NCBI GenBank assembly: GCA_023417065.1
Contig: JAEZGH010000068.1
Location: forward strand, 1 to 5,958
Direction: 5' to 3'
Source of the DNA: Bacteroidota bacterium
Lineage (GTDB): Bacteria > Bacteroidota > Bacteroidia > Cytophagales > Cyclobacteriaceae
DNA length: 5,958 nt
Below, one piece after another: positions 1 to 4,830 of the stretch (positions within the stretch are counted from its first letter, which is position 1; each line of letters opens with the position of its first letter). Position numbers and translations under genes: made by a program. The notes beneath the pieces are model-generated. The model saw only the letters and a program-made list of their open reading frames with translations, did not search any database and was not told the origin of the DNA.

Positions 1-150
1 GGGCTTGGATGGAATGATTTCGGAGCAAGAATGTACATGTCCGACATCGGAAGATGGGGAGTGATCGACCCTTTAAGTGAGGTGGGAAGAAGATGGAGCC
101 CTTACTCTTATGCTTTTAATAATCCCATTCGGTTCATTGATCCGGATGGT
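1..150 (+). repeat. RHS core-end repeat, copy A (partial)
   Basis: This is the conserved end of the RHS core, through DPDG at 139-150. It shares the pattern GARMYM, GRWG, DP, SPY, N-P, DPDG with copies at 1678-1926 and 3062-3307. Everything after DPDG is unrelated between the copies, which marks the constant/variable boundary. The left end of this copy lies outside the window. Confidence 0.85.
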
Positions 151-825
151 ATGTGGCCGGATCTGCCGAGTTGGAGTGACGTAGCGAATTTTGCAAACGG
201 CGTGGTCAACGCAATTGCCTCTAATAACACCACAGTTACAAGCATCGACGGTAAAACAACTTTAGTCCAAGGCTTCGAACGCGGGTCTGGTGGGGGAGCC
301 TATACTGCTGGACAAAAAGTTGGTGATGTTCTTAGCTTGGCTCAAGGAGTTATTGAGTTCAGTATGGGCGCTTCCATGGCGACAGGAGGCACAGCAGGTG
401 GTATTGTTACTTCACCAACTGTTGTTGGGGCAGTTGCAGGTGCAGCGGTGGCCACTGCAGGAGTTGCCGTAGCTACGCACGGGGCAAATACTGCGAAGAA
501 TGCATTGAACAATATGCTGAACTCTTCTGGTTCTGGCAAGATTTATAAAGTTCCCGGGGAAAATACGACTTCAGGTAAGCCGTGTGTTGGTCGAACAAAA
601 CAAGCAAGTCCAGCCAAGAGAGGCCAAGGCGCGAATGATGGGCGAAATAGATCAAATGCAGAGGTGATAGATAACTATGATCCTGCGAACCCTGGTGAAG
701 GTGCTTACAAAGAGCAGAAAGCCATAGATAATAGTGGGGGTGTAGATAACCTGGACAACAAAAGAAATGAAGTTAGCCCCGAAAGAATGAAAGAACTGGA
801 TAAGAAATATGGTGGAACGAACTAG
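1..825 (+). CDS. RHS protein C-terminal end with GIY-YIG/URI-like nuclease toxin tip (5' partial)
   Basis: The frame is open from base 1, so this is the 3' end (274 residues) of an RHS gene or cassette starting outside the window; the ATG at 31 lies inside conserved RHS sequence and is not a credible start. Residues 1-50 are the RHS core end (FGARMYM, GRWG, DPLSE, final DPDG). Residues about 117-163 are a Gly/Ala/Val-rich hydrophobic linker of the kind often found before toxin domains. Residues 180-274 fit a GIY-YIG (URI-fold) nuclease: KIYKVPG at 180-186, GKPCVGRT at 192-199, arginines at 215 and 217, Glu238 in KEQKAID and Asn253 in LDNKRN. Such toxins cut nucleic acid in the target cytoplasm. 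The YIG-type tyrosine is cysteine here (Cys195), which may weaken activity. It overlaps the next gene by 17 bases. The RHS assignment is very firm; the nuclease class is likely by motif only. Confidence 0.85.
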   Translation, partial: GLGWNDFGARMYMSDIGRWGVIDPLSEVGRRWSPYSYAFNNPIRFIDPDGMWPDLPSWSDVANFANGVVNAIASNNTTVTSIDGKTTLVQGFERGSGGGAYTAGQKVGDVLSLAQGVIEFSMGASMATGGTAGGIVTSPTVVGAVAGAAVATAGVAVATHGANTAKNALNNMLNSSGSGKIYKVPGENTTSGKPCVGRTKQASPAKRGQGANDGRNRSNAEVIDNYDPANPGEGAYKEQKAIDNSGGVDNLDNKRNEVSPERMKELDKKYGGTN

Positions 826-1417
826 AATTGATGGGTTTTGGAAAGCGATATCACCTTTATTAGAGAAGGTATTGACAAATCCAGAAAATGAAGGCTTAAT
901 AAAGCAGATTGATAATCTTGTCAGCACTTTTGGTGATTATGATTGGGAATATGGTCCTTCGAACAAGACTGAATATTACTTTTGTTTGTCACCCAACTTT
1001 CAAGAGGATTTGATTGATGAAGTGGATGAAATAGTATCCTTCGCACCGAGTCTGTCCGGATGGGAGTACCTTTCCTGTAAACCGAGAAAGCCTGAGGTTT
1101 TTAGCTGGGTGATGTTAAATGAAAATGATGAAGAGATCACGGTAGACACACGTAAATGGAAGTGTGTTGTTTATAAGTTTCCTGACAATACGGTAGATCT
1201 TGATGTAAAGATTGATGATGTAAGAGGAAATTCAGATACGCAGAACTTGGCCGTAGACATCCATTTAACAAACGTTTTGGGTGAAAGGAACTACATCAAA
1301 ATAGTAAAGGGCGTAAGTATTGTGTCTCAATTTGCAGAGAAGGATCGATTACGGTCAATTCCCGTTCATGAGTTATTCGAAGTAATTGCGAAACATGTCC
1401 CTAATATTACAAATTGA
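809..1417 (+). CDS. Putative cytoplasmic immunity protein to tip A
   Basis: This 202-residue acidic protein has no signal peptide or membrane segment. Its ATG lies inside the last codons of tip A (17-base overlap), so the pair is probably translationally coupled, the usual arrangement for a toxin and its immunity gene. A soluble cytoplasmic inhibitor fits a nuclease toxin. Visible features are an acidic aromatic stretch (FGDYDWEYGP, residues 41-50) and then FQEDLIDEVDEIVSFAPSLSG running into WEYLSCKPR (about 64-93). The AP-x-L-x-GW pattern faintly recalls DUF695-like proteins, but I cannot confirm this. A C-terminal amphipathic segment, VHELFEVIAKHV, closes the protein. The immunity role is inferred from position, and the family is not recognised with confidence. 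Confidence 0.75.
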   Translation: MVERTRIDGFWKAISPLLEKVLTNPENEGLIKQIDNLVSTFGDYDWEYGPSNKTEYYFCLSPNFQEDLIDEVDEIVSFAPSLSGWEYLSCKPRKPEVFSWVMLNENDEEITVDTRKWKCVVYKFPDNTVDLDVKIDDVRGNSDTQNLAVDIHLTNVLGERNYIKIVKGVSIVSQFAEKDRLRSIPVHELFEVIAKHVPNITN

Positions 1418-1677
1418 AACTAAGATTGTCGGGCATTAAACAGCGAGATCTAGTTCTCCTATAAGGAGTCCGTAAAGGAATCGAACCTGTTCTGTGAATG
1501 AGCATGTTACCGAACTTTTTGAAGCAGTTTGGAAGCGAGTCTTTCTTTTTCAATTGAAAAAATAAAGGGTTGGCCGGCCGGAGCGAAAACGCTATCTTTA
1601 GCCTGGTGCTTAGAAGAAGCATTGACGTTTTTTGAAGTGGTGCATGGAGCTTGTAAGGCTGGTGAAAAAGAGGTGTA
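1418..1677 (+). other. Intergenic stretch with possible gene remnants and small palindromes
   Basis: No intact gene is visible between immunity gene A and cassette B. Two short rightward readings look protein-like but are out of frame with each other: one ends at a stop at 1563-1565 (includes EHVTELFEAVWKRVFLFQLKK split around residue HVTELFEAVW), and one ends at the stop at 1675-1677 (contains KTLSLAWCLEEALTFFEVV). They could be pieces of one frameshifted gene, perhaps an older immunity gene. There is a 5-bp hairpin (CTCCT-ATA-AGGAG, 1456-1468) and a perfect AT-rich palindrome (1546-1561, TTTTTCAATTGAAAAA) that might weakly terminate transcription. None of this is strong enough to name a gene. 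Confidence 0.3.
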
Positions 1678-1926
1678 GATTATTACCCATTTGGGTTAAC
1701 ATTCAACAGCTACTCAAGAGAAAACGGTGTCCCCAACATGTATCAGTACAATCGAAAAGAGAAGCAAGATGAGTTAGGGCTCGATTGGCTTGACTATGGC
1801 GCCAGGATGTATATGCCGGAGATTGGACGGTGGGGGGTGGTAGATCCTTCAGCAGAAAAGTACACTAGCTTTACTCCCTACAACTATTGCTTTAATGAGC
1901 CCACAAACTGGGTTGACCCTGACGGG
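1678..1926 (+). repeat. RHS core-end repeat, copy B
   Basis: RHS similarity starts at DYYPFGL (1678) and runs through NSYSRENG, YNRKEKQDELGLDWLDY, GARMYM, GRWG to DPDG (ending 1926). In-frame stops precede it (last at 1663-1665), so no RHS core is attached upstream. The 32 bases at 1786-1817 match 3167-3198 of copy C at 28 positions, and all four differences are third-codon changes. Confidence 0.85.
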
Positions 1927-2580
1927 CGTGATGCAATTGCACAGGTGGATCAGGACAAGAAAACTATCACCATTCAGGCGACTATTTACCTAACAGGATC
2001 CAAGGCCAACCAAGATTATGCTGACAAAGCAAATGAAATATCAAAAAATAATCCCAGCGGTACCTATAAGACCGAAGATGGAACTGAGTACACGGTATCA
2101 GTGGAGTTGACCTTCATTTACAATCCTGACATCAAGGAGGAGGACCTTAAGGCCGGTGAGAACATATTTAAATTGACTAATAGTACTACTAGGTTTTCTG
2201 TCTCTGGGGGAGGGTTCGGTGACAAAGCCTCTGGTACGTATACTTCAACTACAGGGACTTATGGGGATGGTGGCGTATTGGAGTCTTACGGCAAAGAGCG
2301 TAAACCAGGCCAAATAGCGAATGCGTTAGTACATGAAGGATTTCACTTTGCCGGCTTGTCGGATCGGTACACTGATGACCATATGGGGAACTCGCAAGCC
2401 CACGAAGGTTATGAAAATGATCGAATGGGGAATTCAAATTCATCATCAATGTCGCAAGCTCATTTTGATAATTACGGCAAGGCTTTCGCTGGAAAGGCGT
2501 CAGGTAGTCACCTTCTAAATAGAATGGTTGATCGCGACAACAAAGGCTCATTGGTACCTCCAAGCAACGTTAAGAGATGA
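1738..2580 (+). CDS. Coreless RHS cassette with metzincin-like zinc protease tip
   Basis: RHS similarity in this frame begins at 1678, but the first ATG is at 1738, so the true start is uncertain and the cassette may be silent. Residues 1-63 (from 1738) are the RHS core end. A beta-rich segment (KTITIQATIYLTG, 75-87; YTVSVELTFIYNP, 118-130) precedes the catalytic part. ALVHEGFHFAGLSDRY (197-211) contains HExxHxxGxxD: His199, Glu200, His203 and Asp209, the metzincin zinc site with Asp as third ligand, as in snapalysin-type enzymes. Met230 in DRMGNS, 21 residues later, could form the Met-turn; a related MGNS occurs at 216-219. The predicted role is cutting target-cell proteins, plausibly in the envelope because its partner is a lipoprotein. 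The stop overlaps the next start as ATGA. RHS origin is certain and the zinc protease call strong. Confidence 0.85.
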   Translation: MYQYNRKEKQDELGLDWLDYGARMYMPEIGRWGVVDPSAEKYTSFTPYNYCFNEPTNWVDPDGRDAIAQVDQDKKTITIQATIYLTGSKANQDYADKANEISKNNPSGTYKTEDGTEYTVSVELTFIYNPDIKEEDLKAGENIFKLTNSTTRFSVSGGGFGDKASGTYTSTTGTYGDGGVLESYGKERKPGQIANALVHEGFHFAGLSDRYTDDHMGNSQAHEGYENDRMGNSNSSSMSQAHFDNYGKAFAGKASGSHLLNRMVDRDNKGSLVPPSNVKR

Positions 2581-3035
2581 AATTCCATTTTTCGATGTTC
2601 TCTATCTTTCTATTACTATTCGGTTGTCAATATTACCTTTTTGTGCCGAAACATAGAGTGGTTTTTGAGCGTGAAGGATTTGTAATTTGTGGTTATGACA
2701 ACCGGTGGTATTTTTTTCCCACTGATCCATGTGTGGCATTTGGGTCGAAACCAATTGGAATCGGGTTTCCAGTTAATGACTTGATACAGATGGGTCCACT
2801 CTGCGAGAAGGCGTTGCCAATAACAGCTTGGGTGCCTGGTAGTGAAAACAAGGTTGAGATGATACTTTACGTTGCGCCTGTTGACATACGCTATTGCTAC
2901 AAACGCGAAGCCGAATATGGACAGGAGACCATTGTTTTGAAGGGGCAAAAACTTCTTTTGAACTACCGGAACCTTCGTGATTTAAACTTAATCGAGATAG
3001 AACCCAGTCGTTGTGAACCGCGGGATCGAAACTGA
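2577..3035 (+). CDS. Putative lipoprotein immunity protein to tip B
   Basis: This 152-residue protein starts within the stop of the protease tip (ATGA, 4-base overlap), so the two are translationally coupled. The N-terminus is a lipoprotein signal: basic MKFH, the hydrophobic run FSMFSIFLLLF, then LFGC with the acceptor Cys at residue 17. The lipobox is not perfect (Phe at -2) but is acceptable. The mature part is rich in aromatic residues and several cysteines (VICGYDNRWYFFPTDPC, about 36-52) and has no further membrane segment. Anchoring outside the cytoplasm suggests that it neutralises a toxin acting in the periplasm or at the envelope, which fits a protease. I recognise no named family. 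The immunity role is inferred from position and the matching location. Confidence 0.75.
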   Translation: MKFHFSMFSIFLLLFGCQYYLFVPKHRVVFEREGFVICGYDNRWYFFPTDPCVAFGSKPIGIGFPVNDLIQMGPLCEKALPITAWVPGSENKVEMILYVAPVDIRYCYKREAEYGQETIVLKGQKLLLNYRNLRDLNLIEIEPSRCEPRDRN

Positions 3036-3061
3036 ATAAATAATTTGTAGGTCGATTCAAT

Positions 3062-3307
3062 TACTATCCGTTTGGTTTAGCTTACAACTCATACAGCCGC
3101 GAGAACACAATAGCTCAAGACTTCAGATACAATGGAAAAGAACTTCAAGATGAATCAAGTCTTGGATGGCTTGATTACGGTGCCAGGATGTACATGCCAG
3201 AATTAGGCCGATGGGGTACATTAGATCCGCTAGCAGATCGGTATTACAAGTTTAGTCCGTATGTATATGTTGGTAACGTTCCGACCGTTGCAATTGACCC
3301 TGATGGT
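3062..3307 (+). repeat. RHS core-end repeat, copy C
   Basis: RHS similarity starts at YYPFGL (3062) and runs through NSYSREN, YNGKELQDESSLGWLDY, GARMYM, GRWG to DPDG (ending 3307). The frame opens only at 3044, after a stop at 3041-3043 and a few bases after the end of the lipoprotein gene (3035). The left boundary of similarity is therefore the same YYPFG point as in copy B. Confidence 0.85.
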
Positions 3308-4003
3308 AAGAAAATTCTTTTTGTCAACGGATATTGGAATAGTTGGGTAGGTGGAATTATTGGATCAAGCACGCCTGGAAAGGAATATTGGGGCAGTGGA
3401 TTTACAGAGGCTGCTCAGAATTTTTTCGGAGACTATTCAAAGGTGTCTGAGTCAAACTACATTGATGGGTCTTCATGGTTTGGTGGCGATTCAAGTGGTG
3501 GTGGAAGGGAGGAAGATGGCTATGAGTATGCCAAGAACAATTATAGTTCTTTGATTGAAGGGCTAGAAGAAGATGAAACATTTAAACTTGTTACGCATAG
3601 TGAGGGTGGTGCCTTCGGTGCGGGAATTGCCCGATATTTGATCGAGAAGGGACATAATGTTGAAAGCATTTTGCACTTATCTCCAGATGAAGGTGACGAG
3701 TTTGAAACGCCAGAGGAACCGACTACATATCAGTTAAGCTATGGAGGAGATTGGGTTACTGGAAATAAAGAAATTAGTAAGGGTGTTGATATATCAGGTG
3801 TCGTTGACAAGTTTTCAAGTAAATCTGACAAGGCTCTATACTCTCATGGTTCAACAAAGGGTTCAGGAGTATTCAAAGAAGTTAAGGCATTACTCGCAGC
3901 TGCTGCAAGTGGGGCTACGGGAGTAAAGGTTACCGAGACCAAGAGTGGAGTTAAGTTTGAGATCATAAGAGACAATCGTAAAAAAGAAGATGATAAGAAG
4001 TAA
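3188..4003 (+). CDS. Coreless RHS cassette with alpha/beta-hydrolase (lipase-like) tip
   Basis: The RHS frame is open from 3044 but the first ATG is at 3188, in the middle of GARMYM, so the start is uncertain. Residues 1-40 are the RHS core end, closing with DPDG. The tip starts directly with KKILFVNGYWN (41-51), resembling the first strand and oxyanion region of alpha/beta hydrolases. FKLVTHSEGGAFGAGIARYL (132-151) is a nucleophile elbow with Ser138; the usual GxSxG is THSEG here, with Thr for the first Gly, followed by a further Gly as in many lipases. Candidate acid and base are Asp188 (YGGDWVTG) and His220 (YSHGS). The likely action is hydrolysis of a lipid or other ester; the substrate cannot be read from the sequence. 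The C-terminus is highly charged (DNRKKEDDKK). It overlaps the next gene by 14 bases. Confidence 0.8.
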   Translation: MYMPELGRWGTLDPLADRYYKFSPYVYVGNVPTVAIDPDGKKILFVNGYWNSWVGGIIGSSTPGKEYWGSGFTEAAQNFFGDYSKVSESNYIDGSSWFGGDSSGGGREEDGYEYAKNNYSSLIEGLEEDETFKLVTHSEGGAFGAGIARYLIEKGHNVESILHLSPDEGDEFETPEEPTTYQLSYGGDWVTGNKEISKGVDISGVVDKFSSKSDKALYSHGSTKGSGVFKEVKALLAAAASGATGVKVTETKSGVKFEIIRDNRKKEDDKK

Positions 4004-4316
4004 TGTTATCTACATCGGGATCAACGTGCTATTTGTGGCAACAGCTGTATATGGGCTTTTCTTTACATCTTTTTTTTGGCTTGGCACCCAAGAGCAGCAC
4101 CATAAGCTTATTGAAGCATCTAGCACTAGTTATTTTTTTAAGCGTTTCGTGCTCAATCTCGTCCTTATCCTGTTGGTAATGGGATTTATCATGCTGGTCA
4201 CGCAAATACTAGGTAAGAAGATTAGGAAGGAATTGTTTGTACGAATAGTTCTTCTCGTTGATACACTAGTTTTGTTAAGTGCTTCTGCAGTAATGATTTA
4301 TCTGTCGATGCGGTAA
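3990..4316 (+). CDS. Putative three-helix membrane immunity protein to tip C
   Basis: This 108-residue protein starts inside the last codons of the hydrolase tip (14-base overlap). It has three clear hydrophobic segments: about 6-31 (aromatic-rich, ending TSFFWLG), 53-75 (FVLNLVLILLVMGFIMLV) and 83-105 (FVRIVLLVDTLVLLSASAVM). The basic KKIRK lies between the second and third, and a polar loop (TQEQHHKLIEASSTS) between the first and second. By the positive-inside rule the KKIRK loop faces the cytoplasm, placing the 33-50 loop on the other side. A membrane-embedded protein next to a lipase-like toxin fits protection at the membrane. I recognise no family. An ATG at 4003 is in another frame and quickly reaches a stop, so 3990 is preferred. 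Confidence 0.75.
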   Translation: MIRSNVIYIGINVLFVATAVYGLFFTSFFWLGTQEQHHKLIEASSTSYFFKRFVLNLVLILLVMGFIMLVTQILGKKIRKELFVRIVLLVDTLVLLSASAVMIYLSMR

Positions 4317-4334
4317 AAAAGATACAATGATTTG

Positions 4335-4360
4335 AAAGCCCAGCCCAGCGCTGGGTTTTT
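4335..4360 (+). terminator. Rho-independent terminator after immunity gene C
   Basis: AAAGCCCAG (4335-4343) pairs with CTGGGTTTT (4351-4359), with one G-U pair, around a 7-base loop, and the stem runs into the TTTTT tract at 4356-4360. The alternative CCCAGCGCTGGG palindrome (4344-4355) uses the same T tract. It lies 19 bases after the stop of the membrane protein and would end transcription of the cassette block. Confidence 0.8.
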
Positions 4361-4637
4361 ATTGCTGAAAGAGATGACCCTGATCAACCACGATTATCAC
4401 CGCGCCTGTGAATGTCCCGAACATTAGAACGGTGTACTTATCAATGATGTAAGTGTCGTAACCCTCATTGTATTTTTGTGAAATCTCCAGGTCAACGACA
4501 AGACTATGACCGTTGCCGAATTTTTCTCCGTCCTGAATGCGTTGAATAAACTGGCCATCCTGAATGCTGGTCGAGATCGGCCGACCGGCCGACCATCGTA
4601 GTAAATACCTTAACTCATAAGAAGTGTTAGCCATCAA
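4359..4637 (-). pseudogene. Remnant of an unrecognised conserved protein
   Basis: A leftward frame of 92 codons has a convincing central part: QDGQFIQRIQDGEKFGNG, then HSLVVDLEISQKYNEGYDTY, then IIDKYTVL. This reads like the C-terminal domain of a real protein: alternating hydrophobic strands, a VDLEI strand, and a Y-x-V-L ending. After KYTVL the frame goes to an unlikely hydrophobic tail, whereas the neighbouring frame continues with NVRDIHRRGDNRG and a stop. This suggests a one-base deletion near 4430. The start (MMANTSYELRYLL, then WSAGRPI coded by a CGGCCGAC tandem repeat near 4579) also looks spliced on. It lies in the same direction as the broken regulator at 4671-4830. Function unknown; I favour a decayed fragment over a working gene. 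Confidence 0.4.
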
Positions 4638-4670
4638 TGGGGTCTTGGGTGTTAACGAAGCTTATCAAGA

Positions 4671-4830
4671 ATAAGCGAGAGACACTTCGAGTGCATCATT
4701 TTTTTTGGCAGCATCGATGGAATGGCATTGCTTCCCCGCGTTCGTTCCAATCATTACTCGTGATACACCACTCTTGTTGGCCAGATCGGTCTGCGAAAAT
4801 CCCTTATTATCCTCAGGTAAGCGATGATTT
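4671..4830 (-). pseudogene. Frameshifted XRE-family helix-turn-helix regulator remnant
   Basis: Three adjacent leftward readings in different frames join into a typical XRE DNA-binding domain. 4802 to 4746 gives GFSQTDLANKSGVSRVMIG (helices 2 and 3). 4743 to 4723 gives ERGEAMP. 4721 to 4671 gives SIDAAKKNDALEVSLAY, then a stop. Just before, 4828 to 4811 reads IIAYLR in yet another frame, matching the usual first helix. Normal members read …VMIG-(K)-YERGEAMPSIDAAKKIADALEVSL-Y…, so at least three small indels separate this from an intact gene; one lies beside the eight-T run at 4699-4706. It cannot make a working repressor. It ends at the point where RHS sequence begins on the other strand, suggesting an old recombination or insertion boundary. 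The identification is strong because the order and spacing of all blocks are preserved. Confidence 0.75.

Noticed and set aside
1470..1490. tRNA-like T-loop (GGTTCGATTCC on the minus strand)
   Set aside because: The stem pairs imperfectly, and no anticodon arm, D arm or matching acceptor strand lies upstream; a chance match is likelier than a tRNA or attachment site.
1407..1622. Leftward open frame of 71 codons in the A-B gap
   Set aside because: It has no recognisable motif, a Leu/Arg-rich composition typical of chance frames, and overlaps the end of the immunity gene.
2249..2563. Leftward open frame of 104 codons opposite the protease tip
   Set aside because: The plus strand carries a clear zinc-protease motif through the same bases; the minus frame shows no domain pattern.
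3037..3050. Bacteroidota promoter -7 element before cassette C (TAATTTG)
   Set aside because: It is one base short of TAnnTTTG and no clear TTG/TTTG -33 partner stands at the right distance.
1570..4595. GGCCGG-rich patches near 1570-1580 and 4579-4592 as ends of a mobile element
   Set aside because: They share only a short GC-rich word, with no longer inverted or direct repeat and no transposase in the window.
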